From positions 186,001-250,000 of the forward strand of contig JAACMV010000006.1 of assembly GCA_010909725.1 (NCBI GenBank): a stretch of 64,000 bases of DNA, written 5' to 3'. A program made the translations under genes and the position numbers. Of the stretch, positions 52,302-63,765 are shown in pieces; position 1 is the stretch's first letter, and every line of letters begins with the position of its first letter. Below the pieces are notes generated by a model. That model was not told the origin of the DNA. It was given only the letters and a program-made list of their open reading frames with translations, and did no database searches. The stretch is from Picochlorum sp. 'celeri' (lineage: Eukaryota; Chlorophyta; Trebouxiophyceae).

Positions 52302-53924
52302 ATGAATGGTCGTGGAAACGGGAGAGGGCGAGGGAGATCGGGGACAGATGGTGGTCAATCAGCGCCCCAATCGGAGTCAGATATCGACCCCGCCCAGTTG
52401 CTTCAGCTTACAAATATGTTGAAAGAGACGCAAGAAAACTTGAGAAGGCAGGGTGTGGATCCAACACCGGAGAACATGGCTGTGTATTTGCTCCAGGCAC
52501 TTTTGCAGCCCTGTGCTCCGCAGCAGCAGCAGCAGCAAGCTGATTTTGACTACGAAATGGAACCAGAGGATCAGAATGAAAGGGAACCAGAGCCTGATGT
52601 TTATTATCCAATACCTTCTAAGGCTAAGGATGTACCTGAAAGACTCTTCAGTATGCTTGAGGATGTGTACAGGGCAAGAGGACTACCATTTCCCCCCATT
52701 GTGTCTGAAGGAGCCCTGGCAAAGCGGCGACGAACGAGTGCGGCATTGAATACATCCATCTTGGAGCAAGACAATATGCGAATGGGTTTCCAGCGGCCAC
52801 CTGACAAAGTGAGGGTGCTTGATAATCCTGACAGGATGATTGACAGGATTGCCAAGGCCAGGATAAGGAACCGTGAAGCACAACAAAGATTCAGGAACAG
52901 GCGACGTGAAAAGATTGTTGGGATGGAAACAGATTATACAGATTTATGTGAGATGTGTCGTAAAACTGAAGAAGATAATATTGCCTTGGAACAGAGAGCG
53001 CACTATCTATCGCGCATTATCGTCATGAGAGAGATTATTCTGCATTCATTGACGGGTGAGCCTCCTGAAGAAGGCAGCATGCTTCGCAGCATTCTTGGGG
53101 ATACGGAGTTTGGAAAAGCGAGTGCCTACACACCTGAAGAAGATGGCAAGAAGAATGGATCAGAAGGAACAGACCAAACTGAAGAGCCCATCGAAGAAGT
53201 GATGGAGGAAAGGCCTGGCTCTTCTGGTTCGGACGAGATTTATCGGATTGCGCGGTCATTGGATGATCCAGAATCATTCTTTTTATACTGGAGGGAGTGG
53301 CAGATAGAGATCAAACATACTCTTGCGGAATATGAACAATTCAAGAATAATGAAACACGAGAAGAAATGATTCGCAAATTTGATAAAATGGTGAAAATCT
53401 GGGCTGTGAATAGTCGCTTATACCCAAACAATTTTAAAGTAATGGTTGCGGAGCATTCCATATCTGAAGAAGAGGGAGGTATGAGATGGAGAGATATCGC
53501 CAGGAGGGTCTTCGAAACTATGTCTGAGGACAAGGTCCAATTGTTGAATGAGTATTGGGAGAAATTCATGGCAAAAATGACTGACTACTACTCAAGGAGG
53601 GTCGATGTTGAACAAAAACTTGCTCACCAGCAAGATTTGATCAAGGACCACAATCCTGACAACTACTGCTTAAAAGATATGAGCAATAATCACTTGTTAT
53701 TGGGATATTTGACAGGAACTCTCAATTATTTAAGTGAGAAGACCTGGATTACCAATGTGCGACTGTCATCTGGATGGAATGTTGCAATTGGTGAGTGGAA
53801 TTCCTGCATCTGTAATGCTCTTGCAGCTCCATATCCTCCCAACTGGGTTGCCATCACCAAAGAAATTGTAGAGATTGGGAAATCGATGAACGTCATTAAG
53901 AAAACTGATGATATGGAGAAATGA
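52302..53924 (+). CDS. bZIP transcription factor
   Basis: Intronless, 540 aa. A Gly/Arg-rich start (MNGRGNGRGRGRSG) may bind nucleic acid. A poly-Gln run (CAG repeats, ~75) lies before an acidic stretch. The basic region at ~183-208 reads RIAKARIRNREAQQRFRNRR with the diagnostic N-x7-R spacing (N-R-E-A-Q-Q-R-F-R), followed by a predicted zipper LCEMCRKTEEDNIALEQRAH with imperfect heptad leucines. The last ~240 residues (FFLYWREWQIEIKHTLAEYE, YLSEKTWITNVRLSSGWNVA) form a structured domain I do not recognise; similar long C-termini occur in algal bZIPs. Target sites are unknown. Stop codon 13 nt from the stop of convergent PEX22. Confidence 0.85.
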   Translation: MNGRGNGRGRGRSGTDGGQSAPQSESDIDPAQLLQLTNMLKETQENLRRQGVDPTPENMAVYLLQALLQPCAPQQQQQQADFDYEMEPEDQNEREPEPDVYYPIPSKAKDVPERLFSMLEDVYRARGLPFPPIVSEGALAKRRRTSAALNTSILEQDNMRMGFQRPPDKVRVLDNPDRMIDRIAKARIRNREAQQRFRNRRREKIVGMETDYTDLCEMCRKTEEDNIALEQRAHYLSRIIVMREIILHSLTGEPPEEGSMLRSILGDTEFGKASAYTPEEDGKKNGSEGTDQTEEPIEEVMEERPGSSGSDEIYRIARSLDDPESFFLYWREWQIEIKHTLAEYEQFKNNETREEMIRKFDKMVKIWAVNSRLYPNNFKVMVAEHSISEEEGGMRWRDIARRVFETMSEDKVQLLNEYWEKFMAKMTDYYSRRVDVEQKLAHQQDLIKDHNPDNYCLKDMSNNHLLLGYLTGTLNYLSEKTWITNVRLSSGWNVAIGEWNSCICNALAAPYPPNWVAITKEIVEIGKSMNVIKKTDDMEK

Positions 53925-53937
53925 TATACATGCTGTT

Positions 53938-54751
53938 CTAGCATTTCCGTGATGTGAGCGATTGACGTAAACTGTCAGCTTCGGAAAGGCATGTAACTGA
54001 CAAGAATCTACAAAGCTCCTTGCATATCTCCTCATCTATATCAATATATATGCTTGGTTCGATCTGCCGTGCAATTGATACTTTACTAGCAGCTGAATTG
54101 CAAAATATGACCCTGTGGAAAGGTACCTGCACGTGTGCTGCCTCACCAACTATACCTGCGTGTTCCAAGGCATCTGATACCACTGCCTGTCCTATGTCAT
54201 CTTCTACTTCACACACCAGAAATACATCCTTCTTTAATCCAATCATCTCTTTCACAACCTCCACTGCCGAGTCCACTAGACTGGCCCCCTGAGTTGACAA
54301 CTCCTCAGGCGTTCTCTCATGTACAAGTACACCACCGACTGACACAACAATCGATGAAACCCTACACAGTCGTTGTTCAAGAGAAGAATCTCGTCCTACT
54401 CTGTGCAAGTCCTGGAAAGCTTGCTCAGGACTTGAAGGCTCCACTCCTACCCTATCGGAAGCAGCTCTAGCTGCCCCATCTTCATGTAATCCTGTGCGCC
54501 AATGAGATACATTTTAGAGTACTATGCACAGATCCGTTGCTGAATTAGGTCACGTACTTTTCTTTTGTTTATAGTAAGCATACAGAGCTGCCCCAAGAGC
54601 CAAACCCAAAACACCTCCAGAGAGGGATAGTCGAGATAGAAGCCTCTGAGCACACATAATATTTGGATAATATATTTATAATAGGAAATTCACATGTTCT
54701 GAGATGATTGTTGCGTACCAAGACAAAGGAAAGGAGACGAGAAAAAACCAT
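53938..54751 (-). CDS. PEX22: Peroxin 22 (PEX22)
   Basis: Three exons, 54719-54751, 54558-54645 and 53938-54491, phases 0 and 1, 224 aa. Exons 1-2 build a membrane anchor (RLLSRLSLSGGVLGLALGAA). The soluble domain has VSSIVVSVGGVLVHE, KKDVFLVCEVEDD and, diagnostic for plant PEX22, HRVIFCNSAASKVSIARQIE followed by IDIDEEICKELCRFL. PEX22 anchors the ubiquitin-conjugating enzyme PEX4 at the peroxisome so that PEX5 can be recycled. The plant family is a short, fast-evolving protein, so the match is by motif and length. The first exon is only 11 codons. Confidence 0.8.
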
Positions 54752-54871
54752 TGCGGACCATACTACTACTGCAGCGATACGTGTCTATAATACCTATTTC
54801 AGTAAACAGACTGATTTTATATTGGAAATAGTATCGAAATAATACTGTCTGGCTGTCAAAAATCTGTTAGC

Positions 54872-56464
54872 ATGGGCGAGACAAGCCGGGAAGAGTTGGT
54901 TGCGTTGGGAAGGAAAAAGGTACGGCATGTGGCTCACTGGAAAATGGATTGCTGCAACTTCATAACAAATATCTATTATGTTCTAGTTGGAAGAATTCAG
55001 GCAGAGGAGGCGCGATGAAGAGAGGCAAAGCAAGGCTTTGTCGTTGCAACTGAAGGAAGAAGCACCAGGGCCACGGGATGAAGATGCAGCAATCGTGACT
55101 AGCAATGCCATGGTGGAGTCTGAAGATGACAATGAATCCGAGAAAATGGCGGCGAATGCAGACCAGGTTTCCTTGGCTTCAACGGAGTCTGAAAAGCAGG
55201 CTTTGGGAACAGACGTTCCTCAATGTAATACAGTTGCAGGTAATCCCACGGTACCTAGGGAATCTATGAGCGATCAGGAACATCCTGCTACAAATCATGA
55301 CGTTGATGAACCTAGTTGGGGTGGGGTGGAAAGCAGAAAGGATTCAAACTTTGATGACATTGAACGTGTTGAAGTGGCCAATCTTCAAAACAGCTCTGCT
55401 GCAACAGAACAAGATGAGAAAGTTCAATTTGATGCTAGTGCTTTCTTGATTCCAAGAGATGATGCCCAAAGAGATCGCGATGTGTGCACAGAGGAACTGG
55501 ATGGAGCAAGCCCTGATGATGTTTCTAAGGATGACGGGGAGGAGGAAGAAGGTGCTGACATCAAGAGCAGTGTGCTCTTTGAGAAAAGGTGCGCGCGATA
55601 TGTATTTGTATGATACGTTCACCTTCTTGTTAGTAAGGTCCTTGTGAATCTCGTTATATCTCATTGAATTCTGAATGTGTTCAGGAGGAAATTTGAAAGA
55701 CTCCAAGAGCATATTGATGCTTTGACTTCAGAAAAGATGGATCTTTCGTTGTGTCTACAGCAACAAACCAATATTGTTCGACGATTAACAGAGGAGAATG
55801 AGCGAATGGTTAAGAAGCTGAATGATGCTGCCAGCAAGGAGGAACACCTCCAGGAATTGGTGCTGAATCTGGAGAAAGATAAAAAGGCCATCGAGACTCG
55901 TGCTTTGGTTGCTGAGAGAGAACTAGACATCAAAGAAAGGGAGAACAGGGGTCTTACTGCAAAGGTCAAGGTACTTGGGAGTGAACTTGTCACTTTGGAG
56001 GAAAATCTCTTCCACGTAAAAGAGAGGATGCAGTCAGAATCCATTCATGGAAGCGGCAGAGATGCAGAGGAGCATCACGTACGTACCTATCAAAAGGAAA
56101 ATGACGAATTAAAGAGCGAAATCTGTGTGTTTCAAGATACTATCGGAAAGCTGCAACAAGCATTGAGAGAATCAGAAGTTCAGAGGGCTGCTGCACTTGA
56201 AGCTCAAGATGCTCAAAAGCAAGAGCTTGCTCAAACAAACAAAGAGAACCGATCATGCCCATTGACTAGGACAATTGCACTGAGATCTATATCAAATTGA
56301 ATTCATCAGCTGAAGGAAGAGCGCCTTCAAATGTGTTGCCCTTGGAGACCCAAGCACTGCTCCCCAACAGAGCGTGTCTTCTGAAGAATGATCTCTTCCA
56401 GGAAGACATTGAATCGCTTGCAGAACGCGTATATTTTTTGTTAGATAGGAATCTGAGAGATTGA
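54872..56464 (+). CDS. BLISTER-like coiled-coil protein with two possible C-termini
   Basis: Exons 54872-54919, 54987-55588, 55685-56177 and 56270-56464, phases 0, 2 and 0. The N-terminus has the motif ALGRKKLEEFRQRRRDEE that starts plant BLISTER and related coiled-coil proteins. An acidic, low-complexity part follows (~30-215). A long coiled coil spans ~220-385 (FERLQEHIDALTSEKMDLSL). The last exon reads ALLPNRACLLKNDLFQEDIE and ends LLDRNLRD. If the last intron is retained, the coiled coil continues (VQRAAALEAQDAQKQELAQT) to a stop at 56300. The donor at 56178 is the non-consensus GTTCAG; GTACGT at 56079 is the alternative and also in phase. BLISTER acts with Polycomb and stress pathways in plants; function here is inferred. 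Confidence 0.65.
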
Positions 56465-56745
56465 TTGCAAGAATGATTTCCCTTTTGTGAGGAATGTGTA
56501 TCGCGTAGTGGTCAGGCTGACTGGGGTCTGAGCTGATGAAGATGGGGTCCAATGCGCTGCATGCACTAGCATCGGGGTGTCGACCATTTCGTGTCGAACC
56601 CGTCCCAGGCACGGTCATACTGACAAGGATGATCGAAAAAGAATATGGGTACATAGGGTGACGCTATGACAAGCATAGATAGTTTATAAACTTGTTTACA
56701 TTTTCATACTATTGGTGCAAAAACGGGAAGAGAGAAGAGTTCAGC

Positions 56746-57198
56746 ATGGCAGCAATCACTTGGAGAGTGTTCTTGCTCTCCTTAGTCATGTTGGTATCAA
56801 GCCTTTATACTGGTATTGCACGTGCTCAGCACACTACAGGTGCGTTTCAATGCGTCTCGGTCTCTTGTGAAGGTTTAGTGTGACCTTATGATGCAATGAT
56901 GATCAAGATGTAGGGGCTGGATAGGGATCCCCTTCCTTCCCCTTAGCATATCTGCATTCTGAATGAAATATGATAGGTACATATTTCATGTTGGTGATTA
57001 TTTGATTCTTCAGGTAGCTCAAATGCAATAAAAGAGGCGCTTGCCGATAGCATTCGGTTAAGAGCAGAAGCAAAGAAGGCGAGCACCCTTGCCAAGCATG
57101 GAGGGAATGTTGGACCACAGGTTACTCCTCAGCCAGCAAAGACCAAGAACTTTGCATTCACAAAGATCGATGTGAACACAGATCCTACAAATCAGTGA
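56746..57198 (+). CDS. Small secreted protein, paralogue of the 58-kb gene
   Basis: Two exons, 56746-56839 and 57014-57198, phase 1 join, 92 aa. A signal peptide (MAAITWRVFLLSLVMLVSSL, cut near ARAQ) is followed by a short mature chain. KEALADSIRLRAEAKKAS and the QVTPQPAKTKNFAFTKI segment align with VADVIRTKAEAKATS and QVTPSSPTNTKEFAYTNI in the neighbour at 57958-59008. The mature chain is much shorter than its neighbour and stops just past the shared motif, so it could be a truncated duplicate. No known family and no cysteines in the mature part. Function unknown; secretion is the only supported inference. Confidence 0.6.
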
Positions 57199-57957
57199 TC
57201 AGCGAGTGAGTCCCGAGAACAAGCCATTTGTGCATCTCTCTCAGTCAAGAGATGTGTGTCCCTTGCAGCTGGCGAGAAAAGTTTGACGTAGTTTGATCCA
57301 GGAGGTGAATGCCGGCAATCAATAGTAGTTGAACGTGCACGCGGTGCTAATAGACATTGATATGTGAAGGGTAGCGAGTGCATTGCAGGCTATCATGTTC
57401 TGGCATGTCTTGCTCATTTTGATTGATTTGATTCAACTTTGGCCAGTCTCCCTGGTGGCAGTGTAATGAAATTTCATTTGACATCCGATAATTGCCCTTT
57501 GGTGAGAATCTCGTGATGAGACATAGTGCATTTCTTAATCATGGGATCCTGAATTAGGACTCCTTAGTCAAACTGACTGCAGATCAGTACGTACAGTATA
57601 CTGGTCAATTTGCTCGCGTGTGTGACTTCCGCAAGGTCGGACCTCCGAGGGTTGACCAGGCGAGCCAACCCCAATAATAGGCCAATTTTTTCGAATTCGA
57701 TGGATCCAAAAATGCAAACAATTTTGAATGACACATATTATATCGTAGTTGGGTCAATTAGTCATTGTGGGGTCACTGAGTCTGTTTGTGCGAGAAAGTT
57801 AGACACTGCTGGAACTGGGACATTCTGGGGCATACGAACAGCTTTACCGGCACAGATATTTTGATCAATATGCTCGATAAACCAGCAGTCTACTGTATGT
57901 ATAGCACGATTAATGATATGAATATCATTTTAGAAGGAGTGGGAACAAAATATTAGC
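57199..57957. other. Intergenic between secreted-protein paralogues
   Basis: About 760 nt without a gene. Contains GTACGTAC (57587-57594) sharing a base with CAGTATACTG (57594-57603), and TCGAATTCGA near 57693. Confidence 0.45.
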
Positions 57958-59008
57958 ATGGGTGGCCTTTCTTCACCCATCAGAACTTTGGTTTTCACTG
58001 TGTGGCTGCTCATGGTAGGACTTTGGGTAGCAGAGGCCTTGGTTGCTCCTCGTCAGGAAAGTCTAGTTGAACCGGCAACAAATGAGCTCCAAGAACAGAC
58101 CCAGGTACGAAGGCCAAATGATAGGAGACTTAGAGAACGAATAATAGCTGATGCTGTGGCTAATGCTGTGGCTGATGTTATCAGGACAAAAGCAGAAGCT
58201 AAAGCAACTTCAGCTGTACAGCAGACACAGGTGACCCCATCATCTCCAACAAACACAAAAGAATTTGCATACACTAATATACGATTCAAATCCTTTGTTA
58301 ATGAGGATCCATCCAGACAAGATGACTCTTTTCTTCAATCTTTACAGGAATCTGCCATGCATGATGCTCATGAGCAGGAGCAAAAAGAGGCAACCAAGGC
58401 AGACACACCAGAAGATACTGCCGATGCCGATCTGGAATCTCAACTAAACTTGAAACTCGCGCAGGTGCAAAAGGAAATGAACGAGCTAGAGGAATTGAAG
58501 AAAGAACTAGCTGCCAGGAAAGCCAAGGAGGCCTCTTCGACAAACCAGAGGAGGCTCCTATCATCCAACTTGAAGTGGCAAGACAGATTCCAAGACACTG
58601 GCATTCGTGGATGGGATCCTATGAAGCTTGTCAACAAGGTATGTACACAACGGGGTGCGCAGCTCCTTGAGTCCCTCGAAGTCTTCAATTATGTACTATT
58701 ATTATTACTTGCAGAAGAGCGACATGCTTCAAGATGACATTTCTCTTCTCCAGAAAAGGATTGGTGATAAAGCTGCCAGCGTCAATGATCGCCTCATAGA
58801 CCTCCTCAATTTTGGTACGGAGACACTGGCAGATGCTGTTGCTTCCCAAGGCGACAGGCAGATTGTCAGGAGTGATGCCATGCGAACATTCCTTGATGCA
58901 GCGAGGGATGTCCATCTGGGCAATCTAGGCAAATTCCAGAACATGCTCGAATCTGTCATGGACAATCGCGAGAGCAAGTATGAGAAGATAATGGATCGCA
59001 TCTTCTAG
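57958..59008 (+). CDS. Secreted coiled-coil protein
   Basis: Two exons, 57958-58638 and 58715-59008, phase 0, 324 aa. The N-terminal hydrophobic stretch (IRTLVFTVWLLMVGLWVAEA) is a signal peptide. A Gln/Thr-rich part, the shared AEAK...QVTP...TKEFAYTNI motif, and a Glu/Lys coiled coil (LKLAQVQKEMNELEELKKEL) follow. The second exon (LQDDISLLQKRIGDKAASVN, SVMDNRESKYEKIMDRIF) is helical. RRLLSSNLKW in the middle resembles the RRL-type processing sites of algal secreted proteins, but this is speculative. No known domain. Tandem with the 56.7-kb paralogue and followed on the same strand by two more genes. Confidence 0.65.
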
Positions 59009-59173
59009 AAAGGCACCCATTCGCGCAGGCATGTGCATTCGATCGCCCGGATTCCTGAGGGCCCTTGCCAATGGCAGGAATGGAACAATAAACATGCTGC
59101 ACACACATGTATAACACACAGATATTGTCAATTTTACACTGCTTGTAATCTTTGTTACTCAAGAGAGAGCAAT

Positions 59174-60136
59174 ATGAGCCTTAAAGCAGCAGCATTGCAA
59201 AAACACAGGCACACTGCTGGAGGGTGTTCGAGTGCATCCACATTGTGTGGCAGAGGAATACATAGATTTGGAGCAACGATTCCTCTTCTCAGACCTATTG
59301 CTGCTTCTATGATTAAAGAAGCGGCAACTGGCGTTGAGTTTCCTCTGGTTGAGAAACTATGGTACGTTTTCAGTCTGAGAGAGATGTTTCTGCGTTATCT
59401 AGACCGATGCAACACGTATGTTGATTGTTCACGGATTGATCGACAGAGTGCTATATACTTTTAGGGTTGGTGATGAGATGAGATGTATGGGAGCGAGCAA
59501 CAGAGTGAAGAAAATTGCTTTTGTTGGTGTAAAACTGTATGCTATTGCCTTGTCTGTGGAGGCGCAATTGGCGGCGAAAGAGCTGGGCGTGAGAGACAGA
59601 GGGAATTTCTTTGAAACTGATGATGATTATTGTTGTGCTCTGGTGGACGGGGCATTCATCAAATCATTGGAATTAGTGCTGGTCAGGAACATTCAAGGGA
59701 AGCAATTCATAGATGCTATAGATGATTCCTTGCGACCTCGTTTGGCGCTCTCTGGCGATCTAGGGTCGTTGGAAAAGCTTCAGAACTTTTTTGTCAACCT
59801 GAGTCTTTCAAAGGGAACAGTCATCAAGATGGCTTTCAGTCAAGACTCAAAGGTGGATATTTGTGTGAGGGAGAGTCGTCCCCCAACATTTGAGAATGTA
59901 CGACACCTTATTCTAGTATAATTTCATCTCAAGGACTCTAATTTGTGGTACTTGCGTTGTAGGAAATACCTGATCTCTGCATTGAGTCTCCATCTCTATC
60001 AAGAGCACTTTTGGAGTTGTATTTGGGTTCAGAGAGCATCATTCCAAAAGCCAAGAAAGAATGGGCAGATGGTGCCAAATCTTTGTTGGAGAGCGAAAAG
60101 ATAAGGAGAGATACACGCCCGGGAGGATCTGGATAG
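59174..60136 (+). CDS. Chalcone-isomerase-fold protein (fatty-acid-binding type)
   Basis: Three exons, 59174-59361, 59465-59897 and 59963-60136, joined in phases 2 and 0, 264 aa. The CHI fold is seen in VEFPLVEKLWVGDEMRCMGA, KKIAFVGVKLYAIALSVEAQ, then LVLVRNIQGKQFIDAIDDSL, and KEWADGAKSLLESEK at the end. Algae lack the flavonoid pathway as known in land plants; CHI-fold proteins there usually belong to the plastid fatty-acid-binding (FAP) group. The first ~50 residues (ALQKHRHTAGG...) may be a transit peptide. Fatty-acid binding and plastid location are inferred from the family. Confidence 0.78.
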
Positions 60137-60596
60137 TCTCTTGGTGCATGGTTTTGACCGGGTGGTGGAATGGAGATGCAGGAAAGGAATGCCACAGTAG
60201 TCACCCATGCAGTACGTACTGCAAGCGTATACGCTTAAGAATAAGACGGTATGATCTTAAAAAGGATTTTTTAGTATTCTCGAACCGGCGAGTTCGTGCG
60301 TCCCATGGACACCCACCTGCAATTCCGTTGTCCTGTTGAGTCTGTCGCCCATCTACGTTGACCGGACAGTATACCCAAGGGAAGGGCGCCTGCCTCGACA
60401 AGCGGGTTCCGCACAGTGGGTGTGTCCCAAATATGGTCGTTAGAACAAGATTGAATCTCCTATACAGATATGTTGCTAGGACTGTGAGACAAGTCATTAC
60501 AAAATTTCATTGAATTTGTAAGACTCCCGCCCCATTCTGTTGATATATCATAGATCCACAAACACTAGGTGAAGTAACCAAGCATATTAAACAAGG
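60137..60596. other. Intergenic with abutting palindromes
   Basis: No gene seen. Holds the palindrome pair at 60208-60236 (listed separately) and a small dyad CGAAC/GTTCG near 60281-60296. Confidence 0.5.
60208..60236. repeat. Two perfect palindromes sharing one base
   Basis: TGCAGTACGTACTGCA (16 nt, 60208-60223) shares base 60223 with AAGCGTATACGCTT (14 nt, 60223-60236). Confidence 0.95.
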
Positions 60597-61475
60597 ATGA
60601 TTCGTACCACTATTGGTCTTCTGGCGATTATTGCAGCTGCCAAGGCTGGATCTGTTGACCAGGCAGGTATGTGTTGAAAGAGTTTCAATCGATGAGGTGT
60701 TGCTTTAGTTTGTCTGGGGAGTTTGTTTCCTAGGCAGGAAACCAACCTCCTGGTGCACCTTGACATATCCTACATCATTCTCCAAAACTCCGCAATCATG
60801 TGTTGGCCGTTGTCGTATGCAGGAATCAATGAAGTTGTTGAGAATATCGGTTCTCAGTTGGCCTCGGTCTTCAACTCTGGAAATGGACGCCGTCTCAACA
60901 AGGCTGATGGGGCATTGATTGCAGATGCCAAAGGATTCCTGGCAGACGCTTTCAACCTGATCAAGGATGTGACCACGAAAGCTGGTGACAAAATGAGGTA
61001 TACATTCGATGAGATCAAATCAAGCGACAGAATTCTGACAGACATCATGGGGGACTATCTTCCTCACGATTACAAGGATATTTTTGATGGCAGTGTCATT
61101 GAAAAGCTGCAGGCAGCTGGGAGCCTTGACGAGGCCTACGAAGTCCTCGAAGAAGCTTCTACAGACTATTGTACTGGACCAGAATATGAAGAATCTGTGA
61201 AAGAGCCAACTACGTGTGAAGGCCCCAAGGTTGAGCTGTCGTTCAAGCCAAAAACCTGCACCATTGATTCAAAGACCCACACCATCGACTGTGTTCCAGC
61301 TAAGCTAGTCCTTTCCAAGACTCCAGGGTCATGTACATTCAAACATCATACTCCATACAAATGGACAGGAAAAGAGTGCAAGATTGAGAAGACTTTCGGG
61401 AAAGAGGATGTCGTAACCAAGGGAGGAGATGAGTACTGGCTCTATCTGGACAAGGATGGTGTTGCCAAGCACTAA
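60597..61475 (+). CDS. Secreted cysteine-containing protein
   Basis: Two exons, 60597-60666 and 60823-61475, phase 1 join, 240 aa. Signal peptide MIRTTIGLLAIIAAAKAG. The mature chain begins with a helical part (INEVVENIGSQLASVFNSGN, GFLADAFNLIKDVTTKAG). The C-terminal ~75 residues have six cysteines: DYCTGPE, TTCEGPK, PKTCTID, TIDCVPAK, GSCTFKH and KECKIEK, likely three disulfides in a small beta domain. RRLNKADG resembles an RR-L processing site. No known family. Third secreted-protein gene in the 56.7-61.5 kb stretch, though not clearly homologous to the other two. Confidence 0.68.
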
Positions 61476-61804
61476 GCCTATTTCATTCTCTGTACTTTGC
61501 TCTTAGTACCTTATTTCATTCAGAATAGATGGACCTACTATTTTGATTCTGTAGTCGATTGTTGTAACAAAAGTTTCTTAACCTTAGAAATGGAACATGA
61601 TATTAACTACAGTAATAAGAACTACTTTACATGCGATTTTATATGGTTGCTGACAACGATGTTTCATTTGACCGACTTTGTTGTGTCACAGATTCTATCC
61701 TTTCGTTGTCTCTCCATCGCCAGAACCTGCTGCCAACGTTCTGGCGTCAGCTCAGTTTCCCCATAGCTTGTGCAAAGTAATCTCGCAATCTGCGCCAATA
61801 AAAT
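61476..61804. other. Convergent intergenic region
   Basis: About 330 nt, AT-rich, between the secreted-protein and MCMBP 3' ends. Nothing recognised. Confidence 0.35.
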
Positions 61805-63646
61805 TCATGAAAGTAAGATACATTCGTAGAGAATGCATGTATTCCAAAATAAACGCACATTGAGCCAGCAATGGAAAGATCCTTCATCGGCATTTCCAGA
61901 GCCTTTCTTCCTCGACTCAGCAGTCATATCTCTGAGCAAGACCTCTTCTAGTTCCTTGGGAATCGAGAATTCTGAAATTCTTGCGGAGACTAGGTAATCT
62001 CTTACCAGCGATATGTCTCTAATTGGTAGCCTAGAGCAGTCTGCCATGTCTGTTTTGGCACTTTTAGCAAGAGGAAGCTGAATTTCCCCAACACCTTTCA
62101 AAACAGTCCTTCCCTGGGACAAAATCACGGTAGGATAATCCGTCGCCTGATCAATCTGATAAAATTGGAAATCATAAGGTAACTTTTGCGATTGCATGAT
62201 GGCTTGAAGAGCAGACAGGTTCTTGAGGCCAATTTCTGATAATTCACCAGGTGTCATTGCAGTCTCATCCAACAGTAGAATGCAACCATTGGGCAGTTGT
62301 AGTATAGCATCTGACAAAAATAATTGATCCGCAAGCCGAGTTGGGTACCAAAGACTTCTATTCAGTTCAGCACAGGATAGTTCTAGGTTCATGACACATG
62401 GCATCAGGTCAGAGAGAATTGATCTGACCGCAGCACAGGACTGTTTGTCACATACTCCGGTGATATTCAAAGATATGATTCCCAAAGCACTTTGATTAGT
62501 TTCCCTTGGTCTCGAATGCACACGAGAAATAAGCTGTAAAAGCAAGTATTCCGCAGCAAGATCATCGCCACCAAGCACTTCTGTGAGGCTATGCTTCAGC
62601 ATTTCTCTTACCTGACCCACAATGCTCTTATCAAAACGACACATGTCGCCCGGGACAGGTGAACTGAGCTTCTTGACCACTATACCATGCAACCTCGGAG
62701 CAATTGACGTTGGAATCTGTGATGCATTCGCATCTTGATCTAAATCCATCGTATTGCTTTCCTGTGCCATTCCTGGGACCCTTGAAAGAATCCCATAAAC
62801 TTCAATAATGTCATTCAATTTGACATTTTTCTCGCCATAGATATGAACGACACAAGTGCCTTGAGGTATTTGTTTCAATTGGATCTCCAACGGGCTCGAT
62901 GCTCTCATTTCCCTGGATTGACCAGGGGTTGGAGTTCGTTTCTGTGGCATAGCAGTGTGAGGCTCTTCACTTGCGGCGTCAGAGATAAGCTTCATTTCAT
63001 CTCCATCACAGCAAGACAAAGATCTCTTGTGTCTCAGATGCGTTTCTCTGGAGAAAGTCTGCTGCGCAGATGATGATGCTAGATCATCATGAAGCTTTGT
63101 GACCCATTCAGTGCGACCAGGAACTGGAATCACAAGAATAGGCTGTCGCTCGTCGAATTTCTTCTCGCCATGTTCACATATTGTTTGCGTATCCACGATA
63201 TCCCCATATCGCGTTGATTGCCAGTGCCCGTTGGGGTCCTGAAACTCCGAAACAAAATACTCTGGATTCAACATGTCTTTCACCATACCAATGTACCTCA
63301 CAAGTGTGTTGTTTGGTATCGAGTCCATGGAGTTTGCTGTCAAAAAGGGGACCTGCATTTACGGCAGAATTCGTTTCAGATGAATCAAATGTCTTGGTTT
63401 GCACGCTTCCCAGGCAGTGGATCGAAGTATGTATTCAACAAGATCACACCCAAGGACAGACCGAGACGTCTGATCCCTTCAAACAAAAAACTCATCACAT
63501 GAGGTTCGTACCATTCCTGGAGATGTTTGAGAGATAATTTCTGCAAAGTATTCCTCAACGCCGTAGTCAGGGGGATGATTCTGCTTTGCCCGCTGCTCAT
63601 ACAGACTTTTAATCGCAGCCAAAGGTGTCCTTATTGCGGCTTCCAT
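61805..63646 (-). CDS. MCMBP: MCM-binding protein (MCMBP/ETG1)
   Basis: Two exons, 63512-63646 and 61805-63352, phase 0, 560 aa. N-terminal helix PLAAIKSLYEQRAKQN, then VPFLTANSMDSIPNNTLVRY joined across the intron. IGMVKDMLNPEYFVSEFQDP and the OB-like ALEIQLKQIPQGTCVVHIYG-type segment follow, then an AAA-like lid region: LSDAILQLPNGCILLLDETA and GVGEIQLPL. MCMBP binds MCM2-7 and helps assemble or unload it at the end of replication. Length fits the family (about 590-640 aa). The extreme C-terminus (NVRLFWNTCILYECILLS) departs from the family and may hide a small 3' exon. Promoter side carries a strong inverted repeat. Confidence 0.85.
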
Positions 63647-63765
63647 GGCGACCAGAGTGGCATTCACGACAAACAGCCCTTATAAATATCACAATAATCC
63701 AATCAATCAGATATTACACAATAGATGAGAAATCTTGGACATCGTACCCATTTAAATTTGAACTT

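Noticed and set aside
52521..52545. CAG repeat in the bZIP gene as an expanded repeat
   Set aside because: Only about six Gln codons; ordinary low complexity.
57610..57864. 84-codon open frame between the secreted-protein genes
   Set aside because: No domain, no splice support, starts from a non-ATG codon.
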